DNA of 64,000 bases. Source: Phragmites australis. Taxonomy: Eukaryota; Streptophyta; Magnoliopsida; Poales; Poaceae. The notes below the pieces were generated by a model. That model saw only the letters and a list, made by a program, of their open reading frames with translations. It had not been told where the DNA came from and searched no databases. Positions 22,201-33,704 of this stretch are shown piece by piece. Position 1 is the first letter of the stretch, and each line of letters starts with the position of its first letter. A program made the position numbers and the translations under genes. The stretch spans positions 7,750,001 through 7,814,000 of the forward strand of contig NC_084929.1 of NCBI RefSeq assembly GCF_958298935.1, given 5' to 3'.

Positions 22201-24256
22201 AAGGTGTGGTGTTCTATTGGAGTAAGGCACAAGAGGAATCCTTTGACACTTTGAAGGATAAGCTTACGCACGCGCCATTGCTGCAACTTCCAAATTTTGG
22301 TAAGACCTTTGAGCTAGAATGTGATGCTAGTGGAGTTGGCATTGGAGGTGTTTTGATGCAAGAAGGTAAGCCCGTTGCATACTTTAGCGAAAAATTGCAT
22401 GGCCCTGTTCTTAATTACTCTACGTATGATAAGGAATTGTATGCACTTGTACGTTCTTTAGAGACGTGGCGTCATTATTTGTGGCCTAAAGAATTTGTTA
22501 TACATTCAGATCATGAATCGCTTAAGTATCTTCGTTCTCAAAATAATCTGAATCGTAGACATGCTAAGTGGGTTGAATTTATTGAATCTTTTCCTTATGT
22601 TATCAAACACAAGAAAGGGAAGGATAATATAATTGCTGATGCTTTGTCTAGACGATATGCTTTGTTGTCCCAACTTGATTATAGAATTTTTGGACTTGAC
22701 TCAATAAAAGAACAATATGTGCTTGATCCTGATTTTAAAGATGTATTGCTGAACTGTAAAGAGGGACGTACATGGAACAAGTTTGTGATCAATGATGGAT
22801 TTGTGTTTAGAGCTAACCGTCTATGCATTCCAGTTGGTTCCGTTCGTCTTTTGTTGTTGCAGGAAGCACATGGAGGAGGATTGATGGGACATTTTGGTGC
22901 TAAGAAGACGGAGGCTATGTTGGCCACACATTTCTTTTGGCCAAAGATGAGGAGAGATGTTGAGCGGTTCGTGGCACGCTGTACCACATGTCAAAAGGCT
23001 AAGTCTCGCTTGAATCCACATGGTTTGTATATGCCTCTTCCTGTTCCTTCTATTCCTTGGGCAGATATTTCGATGGACTTTGTTTTGGATTGCCTAGGAC
23101 TAAGAGAGGGAGGGATAGCATTTTTGTTGTTGTGGATTGTTTTTCTAAGATGGCACATTTTATACCTTGTCATAAAAGTGATGATGCCGTTTATATTGCT
23201 GACCTCTTTTTCAAAGAGATTGTTCACTTGCATGGTATGCCTTCTACTATTGTTTCAGATCGCGACGCTAAATTTTTGAGTCACTTTTGGCGCACTCTAT
23301 GGAATAAGTTGGGTACAAAACTATTGTTTTCTACTACTTGCCACCCACAAACTGATGACCAAACGGAGGTAGTGAACCGCACTTTGGGTACTATGTTGAG
23401 AGCTATTTTGAAGAAAAATTTGAAGATGTGGGAAGAATGTTTGCCCCACGTGGAGTTTGCTTATAATCGGGCAACACATTCTACCACCAAGGTAAGTCCT
23501 TTTCAGGTAGTGTATGGTTTTACCCCTCGCGCTCCTATTGATCTTTTGCCTTTACCTACCACTGAAAGAACACATAGTGATGCTAGTGCACGTGCTGATT
23601 TTATTCGTAAGTTGCATGAAACAACTAAAATAAATATCGAAAAGATGAATGAAAAGTATAGAATTGCTGGTAGTGAAGGTAGGAAAGAAGTCAAACTTGA
23701 ACCAGGTGATTTAGTGTGGTTACATTTAAGAAAAGATAGGTTTCCAGAGCTGCGTAAGTCTAAATTAATGCTAAGAGCTGCTGGTCCTTATAAGATAATT
23801 GAGAAAATAAATGATAATGCATATAAACTTGAGTTGCCACCCGAGTTCGGGGTTAGTCCTTCTTTTAACATTGCAGATTTGAAACCTTACTTGGGAGCCG
23901 ATGATGAGCTTGAGTCGAGGACGACTCCAATTCAAGAGGGGGAGGATGATGAGGACATCACTCCCTCGGATACATACAATGATCCTCCATTGAACTTTCA
24001 AGGTCCAATCACAAGAGCTCGCGCACGACAATTAAATTTAGAGGTGAGCTCGTTCCTAAGCAACTCTTTATATAATTTTGAGAATAGATTACTACCTAAT
24101 GATTATGTGTTGGTTAGGAATCATGGAGAGGACAAGGAGACACATAGAGGAAGGCTTGGAGGCGTGGAGGAGCAGCTAGGACGTCCAACAACAGCAGGAG
24201 GTCCAGTCCAACTCGAGTCCGAATCAGCCTCGACCTCCAGGACCAGCGAGCAGTAA
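19278..24256 (+). pseudogene. gag-pol polyprotein of the young Gypsy element, one frameshift
   Basis: I start at ATG 19278 ([12 protein letters not shown]); a GTG five codons upstream is unlikely. Domains in order by residue: Gag with N-terminal coiled-coil-like region; zinc knuckle [14 protein letters not shown] (385-398); protease with DGGS (481-484); reverse transcriptase with YFDD (867-870); RNase H with ECDASG (Asp about 1016); integrase HHCC zinc region (nt about 22868-23005), then Asp in [12 protein letters not shown], Asp in IVSDRDAKF and Glu in QTEVVNRTL. The frame breaks at about 23086-23088, where one G is missing compared with the inverted sibling fragment (ttttggatt against ttttgggatt). 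Downstream coding continues in another frame to TAA 24254-24256, which is 310 bp inside LTR2. The C-terminal tail has ITRARARQLNLEV. The break would block integrase production. Confidence 0.9.
23933..23946 (+). other. Polypurine tract before LTR2
   Basis: The sequence caagagggggagga directly precedes TGATGAGG at 23947 and lies inside the coding frame (IQEGEDDED). It is the plus-strand primer site. Confidence 0.65.
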
Positions 24257-24864
24257 AACGGACGTCCAGGACGCATCCGGACTCCGTTTTCGACGATTCA
24301 CATATGGTTGGAACGATAATTTCATAAGGAAACCAATGACGTTGGTTTGAGGTCCAAATTCCTTCTGAGTCAACGGAAAACGTCGAAACAAGTCAGCATC
24401 CAGAATCTGTCCCGGTGCTGCGTCACCGTTTTTGGTCCGTTGGGCCATGTATCGTGTTGGAGTCCATTAGGGACACGTCCAGGGGTCCTTGGCCGACCCT
24501 AATCCTTTATATATAGTAGCCGCCGCCCTAATTAGGGTTGGGTTTTGCTTAGATTATTCTGTCAAGAACAGTTTCGCCGTTTCGTCGGTTTGTGAGACCC
24601 CAACTCGTGAGATTAATCATTCATCTGCAATTTGGTTGCATTCTTCCTTGTTCTTGCTTGTGTTCTTCGATTCGTAGGCAAGGATTTTAGCCTTCTTGGC
24701 GAGGTCAACCGTGCAACGCCGGTTGATAACCAGAGGAGACGTGGTGCTGCGATTGCGGGGTTTCGGATCGTGTTGTTCGGAAGCCGGATCGACTTGTGTC
24801 TCGTTTCCACCAAATCGAGAGTTACCAGAACCTTTCGGAAGATCGGGAACCCTTGTTCATATTA
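23947..24864 (+). repeat. LTR2 (internal LTR, 918 bp)
   Basis: This is a full-length copy of LTR1, ending CATATTA at 24864. It should be the 3' LTR, but it is followed by 'ag' and then an inverted pol fragment instead of host DNA. Private differences from both other LTRs are seen near 24314, 24339, 24398, 24515 and 24676. Confidence 0.9.
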
Positions 24865-26445
24865 AGTCGTCCTCGACTCAAGCTCATCATCGGCTCCCAA
24901 GTAAGGTTTCAAATCTGCAATGTTAAAAGAAGGACTAACCCCGAACTCGGGTGGCAACTCAAATTTATATGCATTATCATTTATTTTCTCAATTATCTTA
25001 TAAGGACCAGCAGCTCTTGGCATTAATTTAGACTTACGCAGCTCTGGAAACCTATCTTTTCTTAAATGTAACCACACTAAATCACCTGGTTCAAGTTTGA
25101 CTTCTTTCCTACCTTCACTACCAGCAATTCTATACTTTTCATTCATCTTTTCGATATTTATTTTAGTTGTTTCATGCAACTTACGAATAAAATCAGCACG
25201 TGCACTAGCATCACTATGTGTTCTTTCAGTGGTAGGTAAAGGCAAAAGATCAATAGGAGCACGAGGGGTAAAACCATACACTACCTGAAAAGGACTTACC
25301 TTGGTGGTAGAATGTGTTGCCCGATTATAAGCAAACTCCACGTGGGGCAAACATTCTTCCCACATCTTCAAATTTTTCTTCAAAATAGCTCTCAACATGG
25401 TACCCAAAGTGCGGTTCACTACCTCCGTTTGGCCATCAGTTTGTGGGTGGCAAGTAGTAGAAAACAATAGTTTTGTACCCAACTTATTCCATAGAGTGCG
25501 CCAAAAGTGACTCAAAAATTTAGCGTCGCGATCTGAAACAATAGTAGAAGGCATACCATGCAAGCGAACAATCTCTTTGAAAAAGAGGTCAGCAATATAA
25601 ACGGCATCATCACTTTTATGACAAGGTATAAAATGTGCCATCTTAGAAAAACGATCCACAACAACAAAAATGCTATCCCTCCCTATCTTAGTCCTAGGCA
25701 ATCCCAAAACAAAGTCCATCGAAATATCTGCCCAAGGAATAGAAGGAACAGGAAGAGGCATATACAAACCATGTGGATTCAAGCGAGACTTAGCCTTTTG
25801 ACATGTGGTACAGCGTGCCACGAACCGCTCAACATCTCTCCTCATCTTTGGCCAAAAGAAATGTGTGGCCAACATAGCCTCCGTCTTCTTAGCACCAAAA
25901 TGTCCCATCAATCCTCCTCCATGTGCTTCCTGCAACAACAAAAGACGAACGGAACCAACTGGAATGCATAGACGGTTAGCTCTAAACACAAATCCATCAT
26001 TGATCACAAACTTGTTCCATGTACGTCCCTCTTTACAGTTCAGCAATACATCTTTAAAATCAGGATCAAGCACATATTGTTCTTTTATTGAGTCAAGTCC
26101 AAAAATTCTATAATCAAGTTGGGACAACAAAGCATATCGTCTAGACAAAGCATCAGCAATTATATTATCCTTCCCTTTCTTGTGTTTGATAACATAAGGA
26201 AAAGATTCAATAAATTCAACCCACTTAGCATGTCTACGATTCAGATTATTTTGAGAACGAAGATACTTAAGCGATTCATGATCTGAATGTATAACAAATT
26301 CTTTAGGCCACAAATAATGACGCCACGTCTCTAAAGAATGTACAAGTGCATACAATTCCTTATCATACGTAGAGTAATTAAGAACAGGACCATGCAATTT
26401 TTCGCTAAAGTATGCAACGGGCTTACCTTCTTGCATCAAAACACC
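24865..26445 (-). pseudogene. Inverted pol fragment (RNase H to integrase C-terminus)
   Basis: On the minus strand one uninterrupted frame runs from [16 protein letters not shown] (RNase H middle) through the integrase zinc region, [21 protein letters not shown] and [13 protein letters not shown]. It ends at [10 protein letters not shown], just before the polypurine tract. It corresponds to about 22340-23930 of the main copy but is not identical. It lacks the frameshift and differs at roughly six residues: IGRD for RGRD, VVDR for VVDC, IVRL for IVHL, TDGQ for TDDQ, LMPR for LMLR, YKFE for YKLE. It therefore came from a sibling element, not from copying this one. It has no start or gag of its own and cannot be a gene. 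Confidence 0.9.
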
Positions 26446-27105
26446 AGTCCAACTCGAGTCCGAATCAGCCTCGACCTCCAGGACCAGCGAGCAGTAAAAC
26501 GGACGTCCAGGACGCATCCGGACTCCGTTTTCGACGATTCACATATGGTTGGAAAGATAATTTCATAAGGAAACCAATGGCGTTGGTTTGAGGTCCAAAT
26601 TCCTTCTGAGTCAACGGAAAACGTCGAAACAAGTCAGCGTCCAGAATCTGTCCCGGTGCTGCGTCACCGTTTTTGGTCCGTTGGGCCATGTATCGTGTTG
26701 GAGTCCATTAGGGACACGTCCAGGGGTCCTTGGCCGACCCTAATCCTTTATATACAGTAGCCGTCACCCTAATTAGGGTTGAGTTTTGCTTAGATTATTC
26801 TGTCAAGAACAGTTTCGCCGTTTCGTCGGTTTGTGAGACCCCAACTCGTGAGATTAATCATTCATCTGCAATTTGGTTGCATTCTTCCTTGTTCTTGCTT
26901 GTGTTCTTCGATTCGCAGGCAAGGATTTTAGCCTTCTTGGCGAGGTCAACCGTGCAACGCCGGTTGATAACCAGAGGAGACGTGGTGCTGCGATTACGGG
27001 GTTTCGGATCGTGTTGTTCGGAAGCCGGATCGACTTGTGTCTCGTTTCCACCAAATCGAGAGTTACCAGAACCTTTCGGAAGATCGGGAACCCTTGTTCA
27101 TATTA
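26444..27105 (+). repeat. LTR3 (5'-truncated LTR, 662 bp)
   Basis: It starts at 'ccagtccaactcgag', corresponding to LTR1 position 17469, and runs to CATATTA at 27105, directly before GTTCT. The junction with the inverted pol shares CC. Private differences lie near 26764 and 26997. Confidence 0.9.
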
Positions 27106-27110
27106 GTTCT
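27106..27110. repeat. Target-site duplication GTTCT, right copy
   Basis: It matches 17208-17212, and the CACTA reading frame continues at 27111. Confidence 0.85.
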
Positions 27111-28155
27111 GGGGTCCTAGAAGTCAGTCTGTGGGATTGTAGTTAAGGATCATGTGCCCATCAGCTACAGAATGTGGACTGGCGAACGTGGTGATACACA
27201 CGTGGTTCCTGATTCGATCAAGAATGACATCTTGTGACCTAAGATATTAGAGAAGTTTGACTTCCCTAAAGGGATAGATATGGAAGTAGTTAAGCGTAAG
27301 ACGCAAATGATCATGGATCTTTCATTTAAGAACTGGAAGGGCATACTGAACAGAACATATGTGCAGAAAGGTACAACGCCAGATTTTCGCAAGTGGTCGC
27401 AACAGGAAGATCACTGACAAGCCTTTGCGAAGTACGAGTCGTCGGAAGAAGCACAGAGGTTGTGTGAGGTGAATAAGGCGAACTCAAAGAAGAACCTCTA
27501 CCCCACAAAGTCGATAGTGGTGGGTACGTGAGTAAAGAATGGTAGTGGCAACAACTACTAGATCAACTACGAGAGAGAGGTACCATGCCTGAGATGGAGG
27601 GCTATAGCGATCGATCAATATGCTTCCTTCTTGTGAGGGGTGCTTCTTACTCGTCTAATGAAAGCTTATGCTTTACGAACTCCAAAGACCAGGAAGTGAC
27701 GTAAACTCTTGCAAAAAAGCTTGCGAAAGCCCACGAGTAGTCTGCACAAGGCTCTTTCAAGCCAGACAGGGATAGGGACAAGCTCACCTTAGCCCTGGGA
27801 AACATGGAGCACAATGGTCGCACTCGAGGCGTTGGGGTGATGGGTTGGAAATATGGATTCCCAATCAACATCGACAGTAACAAGAGTCGAAAGAGATCCC
27901 ACGCAGAGCGAAAGGCAGAACGAGAGGCAAAACCAGTTAGGATGATGCAAATGCTTGAACAAGCGCTACAACGTGAGAGGGAACATACAGATAAAAACAT
28001 AGCACAAGCGGTACAACAAGCACTCCATCTCTACAGCTCATCTCGAGTCATATCTGACTGCATTAGCAGCACATTCATTGCCTCGACCTTTTTGCCTCCA
28101 GTGACCTATCAAGCTTTATGCTCTTCTTCAATACTAAGGAAATGGCAAAGATGAA
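27111..28155 (+). pseudogene. CACTA second gene (TnpA-like), 3' part
   Basis: The reading frame continues from the 5' part: KSVCGIVVKDHVPISYRMW, DTHVVPDSIKNDIL, a stop, KFDFPKGIDMEVVKRK, then NWKG...TYVQKGTTPDFRKW and EEAQRLCEVNKANSKKNLYP. A later block at 27740-28155 reads SFKPDRDRDKLTLALGN, EHNGRTRGVGVMGWKYGFP and a charged, probably helical tail (RMMQMLEQALQREREHTDKN). These are conserved blocks of the grass CACTA Transposase_24/TnpA-like ORF. At least four in-frame stops (for example TAG 27116-27118) show it was dead regardless of the Gypsy insertion. The terminal inverted repeats of the CACTA element were not found. Confidence 0.7.
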
Positions 28156-30241
28156 TCAATGTCAATAAAGGAACGATGTGGGTCAGGCCAGGGATACTCG
28201 TCGCATGGGTCTCCAAACGTGCTCTCTCCTTAGCCCATGGATTGTTCCTATGTGGGCTCGTTGCCCTAGGAAAGAGCTGAGATCTCGGCGGGGTTTGGGT
28301 CTTCCGAGCAAGCCCTAAAGGGGCGATGCAGTGCCAACCTTGGAGTGAAATTCCTGATCTACAATTAGGTGTCATCTTGGAGTTCTTGTTGAAGCTGCAT
28401 ATTCGTTCTTCCGTCCTCACTCTATTATCGATTGGAATTTTTCCTTCTTCTTTGAGCAAGAACAAGGCTGATTGATAAGATAGGACAACTTTTGTAGGAC
28501 AGATTATACGAGCAAATTTCATCGAGACTGCAAAGAAGGGAAAATTCAATGTAGGACTAGCTGTTGACATGCAATGCATTATATGTTTCTTCATCACGTG
28601 CTCTGTTTACCAGTCTTGCTGTCTGTAAACAGTCTTGCTGTCTGGAGACTTGCATCTGATTGCTGTGGCTTTGGAGACGTTGCACTAGTTAACCGCGTAG
28701 CCATCCAAACTATCACATGTTCAAACTTATCCTTCAGAGCATCTACATTTAAATATTTTCAATAATTCTGTGAAAAGTACTTGTAGCTGACCACATTTAC
28801 TTTAGTCTCTTTCTGTAGTTATTTTTTCCTTCTGTTATTATCTGTGTGTGATTTGTCTACAAAAAGCTTTGTATGATGGAACAATTCATTATTTTTTAAT
28901 TTCCCGGCTCTGACCAGTGGTTTAGATTAATTCTCTGATCTGTTCGGGCCTATTTCTGCCACAGAGTAAATGCATGTTTGTTGCTAGATTTAAGATACCA
29001 AGTAATTTGCCTGCCACTTTCTATTCAATTTACTTGTACTCGTGCAGCTCTTCAGAATACACGTGTCTCCTTAAATATATGCACGACAAACATGTTTCTG
29101 AAGGTTGGTCCACTTTCTGTGACAAGTCAGTGATTGCAGACCTCACATGCAGGTAGCAATCAAGAAATTAAGGGAATCTTGTGGTTCAGGAGAACATCGC
29201 ACCAACGCAAGTTCTCACTTTGAATAAGGTTCTGATGCATTGCATCTTGGATAGAACTACTGAATTACTGATGTTGGATATAGAAACATCGCGACGAACA
29301 GTCACTTTCCTGACGTTGCTCTTGCACGCTTTTCAATTCATCTTTAGTGGAAGCTACACCCTGAAGTAATCTTTGTGATTTGGGTGCGCAGTGAAGCACA
29401 ATTGGTGATCCTTTCTTCTACAGCTAATTAGACACGAAAGTAACCGCAGTTCAACTAAGAATAGAATAGTAGAATAATCTCAGACATCTGCTTCCATGTT
29501 ACACTGATTATTCAATGCTAAAAGGAAAGCTGAAGCTCAACTGCACGATGACTTGTACCGTTGCACGTACCTTGGTGGATGGTGCTTGGTTGTCTTCTTT
29601 CCTGCTGTCTGCATTTGCAGGCTGCAGCTCTGCGCACGGAGACGAGCAAGGCAGTACAATATGCTTCCTGTTGTCTTCTTTCACTTGCTATACAGTTCTG
29701 TCCCCTTGCACATACACATTTGTGAGTAAGATGGGATCTATCCTATTGTTTTAGAGAGATTATGTGTATTTAAATAATCAAATGAGTGTACATAAGATAT
29801 ATATCGGACCACGCCTTGATGTACTCCTGGGTTGAAACATCCACCACTTTTGCTTCAAGATTTTCACTCTTCTTCCATAGCATGCATGTTTATTTGCATT
29901 CCCCATCTCACCCTCCCTACTCAGGACTTTGAACTCAGATTGCACAACTTCAATTAAAACTATAGGATTGAATTCAGGAAGTTAATTTTTTTTAGACATT
30001 CAAATCTCAAATTGGATAACATTAAATTGAAGTACATCGGAAGTTAAGCTTATATAGGCGGTTCACTTCCTCTGGTCACGATTTTAATCAAATCTCCCAT
30101 TGATTGCTCCACCATCTAAGAATATCTAACAATCAGTATCAGCTATTGATCTAAATAATTTAATTTCTTGAAACCTGCCCAGTTTAATTTCTCAAAATCG
30201 GCCCTTTGCAAGTAACTCGCATAACTTCACCTGAAGATATA
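28156..30241. other. Unassigned intergenic stretch
   Basis: No known gene or element was recognised. One acceptor-like site ('acatgcag' at about 29145-29152) is followed by a frame reading VAIKKLRES, which resembles a protein-kinase ATP-site lysine motif but ends quickly. The remainder is AT-rich with scattered short frames. Confidence 0.5.
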
Positions 30242-31596
30242 TGTAACATCCCATTTCCAATTTCTTGAATTAATTATGCAAATAATTAAATAACCAAATT
30301 AATTAAAATAGACTTAGAAATAAATTGGAGAAATTAACATAGGCTAAAGATAATTTTAATAGCTTCCTTGTGCTCTAATTGTTGTGCTAGAATTTTCTCT
30401 AGAATTGTTTTTAGTGATTTCTAGAGTTTTTATTGGAGTTTCTAGATTAATTAGCTAATAGAAAACAATAAAGAAAAAAAAGGAAAACCAACAGAAGTAA
30501 GGAGAACCAAATCAGGCTAAAATCCAACTCCCTTTATTTCTCCCATTCTCATTTCCCCGTTCTAGACCGGCTCGCTCTTTTCCCTGAGCTCCTTTCTTTC
30601 CTCTTGCCTTTCCTCCTTTTGGACCAAAGCTGTCAAACAAACCACCTCACGCGCACCTATCTCCTTCCAGACCTTCTCCGCCTGGGCCGTCACCTCCTTC
30701 GTGGTGCTGGTTGGCATCCTTGACCCGCCCCTCTCACTGCCACCTCTGCCCCATGTGTCGGGGTCGTCTCCTACTGCCAGCGTGTCTTATACACCAAAAT
30801 GGAGACCTCGGTCCCATGTTGTCTACCCCAACCTCCGGCTGGGTTACACCTCCGCAAGCTTCTAGAAGCCATCAAACGGATCCGTAGAGATTCCCTCAAC
30901 CGATTTTGCGCTAAATCTACAATTGAATCACGTTCAAACTTCAAAACCAAACTGAGATGATCGGCACCGCCGTCCAAACCCTAACCGACTCGAGCTTGAC
31001 CCCCATGCTCTCGAGTACAAATAGGACCCTAGACCCCTCCCTTTGAGAGCACCAACGCCCTCCACACACATCACCATGCATCGCCAAAGAGCCACCTCAT
31101 CACCCACCGAGCTTCCCCTTCAGTCTACACCGTTGCTACACCACTACGAGCTTCCCCGATGTACAGAGCATCATCAAATGAGTTTTCCATAGTCTCCCGA
31201 TAGCCTTCTGCCACTCGCCAAAGTAGATTGACCATAGTAGCGCTGAAATCGACAGAATCTAGCAGCCACGCAGTCATTGCCTGGATGCCACCACTGCCTT
31301 CATCGACGAAGCCAAACCAGGTAAAGGTTAGCTGTCCGATCCCAACTCTGTGTCGAGAATAGAACCTCATAGCCCTTTTAAATCTTGGCCGTCCGATTGT
31401 AGATCCAACATCCAGATTTAAAATATTTACTCAATCCAGTTAGCACCACATCATTATCCTTATCAGCAACCACCAAGCTCAGCCTTTCAGCCCAGTTAGC
31501 CATTTTGTTTATTCCTTTCTAATTTAATCTATAGCTGACATTACCATTAGGTCAAGCTAACATCATAATGGCATTTTCCAGTAGAGAAATAATTCC
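30242..31596 (+). mobile_element. Possible Gypsy LTR sequence
   Basis: It starts TGTAACATCCCATTTCC, a common beginning of Gypsy LTRs in grasses. An AT-rich first part is followed by a C-rich leader-like part and a TATA-like 'acaaatagg' near 31018. The right end probably lies before the T3 LTR at 31597, but no CA terminus, primer site or duplication was found. It is called from the start and composition alone. Confidence 0.35.
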
Positions 31597-32509
31597 TGTT
31601 TGAGCAAGAGTTCGTCTTGCCCCAGCAAGTACGGCGAGAGTTTCTTCTAATGAGGAGACTCAAACTTGGAGACGAAGTTTGAGAGAAAGGAACACCACGA
31701 ATATATTGATGATAGAAAAATGTATCACTCTGGGAGGAGTACCACAACGTTCACTGTGGTGCGTTTTTGTTTTTTTCTATTCTCTCCCTCCTCTTTCCCA
31801 GAGGACCATGGTCTCCTATTTATAGGGCCATGCATAGCTTGGTGTACAAGTTATCATAATGTACAAATATCCAGGATCCAGCCAAATTACTGAGCCTTAT
31901 TCGAGATAACTACCTACTATCCTGTCGGGAGATAAATATCCACCATGGTAATTATCGTGGTGCCTGCCCCCTGAAGGGGGCGAGCCGGTCGCCAATTGTG
32001 GCCCGGCGCCGCACTGTCAGGGGTGTCAAGATAGCCCTCATCACGCCGAGGTGTCAGAGTGGCGTCTATTCAGTCTAGGCCTTTAATGCCGGTCACTTCC
32101 TTGTAGACAAAGCGCGACTGGCGCTCCCCTCTCGGTAGATCTTCCCAGGGCATGCTGACTCACCCCGCTGCCTTCAGGTAGGCCACCCGATCATCCCGAG
32201 GCGGGGGCCTCGGGAGGCATCGAACAGGGAGGTGAAGGCTTTGGGAAGCGGGACCCCAAAGTGCTAGGGCTTTGGGATGCCGAAACTTCGGAGGACTGAG
32301 GTTTCGGGAGGCCGTGTTTTGGAAGGCTTTGGGAGGTTGAACCAGTGGAGCCAAGGGAGGGCTTTGTAGGTGCGAAGGGGTACTGTGAAAGGATCTGATG
32401 ATATCAGAGATAGAGCTTTTAACAGAGGGTTTGGAGATCAATGCTCTGGAGGGGCCTAGATGGTGATCTTCGACTGTTATCCTCGGGCTGGTTTATTTTT
32501 CCCCCAGCA
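31597..32509 (-). repeat. T3 3' LTR (913 bp)
   Basis: The plus strand starts TGTTTGAGCAAGAG and ends cccccagca. The flanking 'gtaccccctcattctcgg' is, on the minus strand, a purine-rich tract leading into TGCTGGGGG. A minus-strand TATAAATA box is at about 31813-31820. GC-rich 'gggaggc.tcg' words fill 32200-32340, as in T4. Confidence 0.65.
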
Positions 32510-33019
32510 GTACCCCCTCATTCTCGGGCCCTGATGTTTCGGAGGGGGAGAGGATGCAGAGGAAAAATCAACTCCAGCCTGGTATCATATCAAGGATGCC
32601 TAATGGCGTTTCTCTATCCTTTGGAGTCGCCAGAGCATTTTGTGTGGGTTTGGAGAATCCCACATGTTCGCCTGGCGGGACAAGATGTGCCACTGCTGTG
32701 TTTTGACTGGATAATGTGAGGGCTCGCTAGGGTCTTGTGGCCGCGATCCTATCACGTGCTAAAAGGGGTTTGGGTCATCAATGTGATGGGACGTTTGCGC
32801 GAGAAAATGAGGCATTTAGTTGTGGAGTGCTGCCACTTGCTGGAGGGAAACCGGATATGGCCACAGACCCCTCCCCTAGGTGTTTAATGGGAGGACATGG
32901 TGATATTTGTCCCGCTTCATATTCTGGACCTACGTGGCTGCGTGGCTTGGGTATAAAGTAGGGGTTACCCGATTGGAGTCTCCACAGCCCATGAGCAAGT
33001 AGTTATCCTTGACTTGAGT

Positions 33020-33460
33020 ATGGCATCGTCTTCCTCCTCATCCTCCTCGGAGACATCAATGATCTCAATGACTCCTTCGGGAACCGGGCTGTTTCGGTCA
33101 TCGGTAGAGGCGTCAGAGGTGAAATAGTTTCCACCTCTGCAGGGGAGGTGGTTGTCCACTGCTCTGGCCTGACCTTTGGCCAGGAAGGGCATGCCTATCG
33201 AGATCATTGATATCTCCAATGATGATGAGGAGATCGACTGGGATCTTCTGCTAAGGGAGAGTGAGCTGGTGTCTGTGGGCCTGGCAGCGAAGCAGGAAGA
33301 GGCCAGGAAGGTGAGGGAGAGGGCCTCGCTGGTGAATTCCTCAAACTCCTCAGCATCCTCCAACACCTTGGGAGCCGGCTACTGTATCGGCTTCCGCAAC
33401 GGCAGGCCACAGATGAGGCGTGTACGCCGTTTCATGCGTGACCCCTACCAGAACCCATAG
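33020..33460 (+). pseudogene. T3 antisense extra ORF, 5' part
   Basis: ATG 33020 opens MASSSSSSSSETSMIS. Two in-frame stops follow (TAG near 33125, TGA near 33170). The frame then continues as RKGMPIEIIDISNDDEEIDW and RESELVSVGLAAKQEEARK to the stop at about 33458-33460. The acidic PIEIIDISNDDE block is familiar from ORFs of unknown function in grass Gypsy elements. The orientation is opposite to that of the element. The remaining part of the ORF is replaced by tandem repeats. Confidence 0.5.
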
Positions 33461-33704
33461 GAGGTGAAGGCGGTCACCAGGATGATGTACTTGGTGACGC
33501 TATGATATAATGTCACGGCGAGACTTAGTCACCTTGTACTCTTTCTCGCCTTGTTTTTCTCCGTAGGGATCCATCTTCTTCGTGGCAATTTCTGTAAGGT
33601 TGTTTTAGTTTGTATTCTCTGGATGTACTGGTTGTTTAATAATATAACGTGGGTCTTTTGGAATGGTCGTGTCTCCTCCCGTATCGTAATGCGAGAGGAC
33701 CTTT

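Larger units (their letters stand above)
17213..27105 (+). mobile_element. Young rearranged Ty3/Gypsy element with three LTR copies
   Basis: The order is: LTR1 17213-18130; tRNA-Met-type primer site 18133; gag-pol 19278-24256; LTR2 23947-24864; an inverted pol fragment 24865-26445; and a 3' LTR fragment 26444-27105. GTTCT flanks the whole. The LTR ends are TGATGAGG...CATATTA, so they close with TA instead of CA. The pol frame runs on into LTR2, and the LTR starts TGATGAGGACATC. Both traits recall chromovirus or centromeric-type Gypsy elements, but no chromodomain or CR motif was confirmed. LTR1 and LTR2 differ at only about nine sites by eye in 918 bp, so the insertion is recent. It disrupts the CACTA second gene. 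Confidence 0.9.

Noticed and set aside
23947..27105. A second, nested complete Gypsy element in the composite
   Set aside because: No second target-site duplication, no gag or primer site in the inverted part, and the third LTR is truncated.
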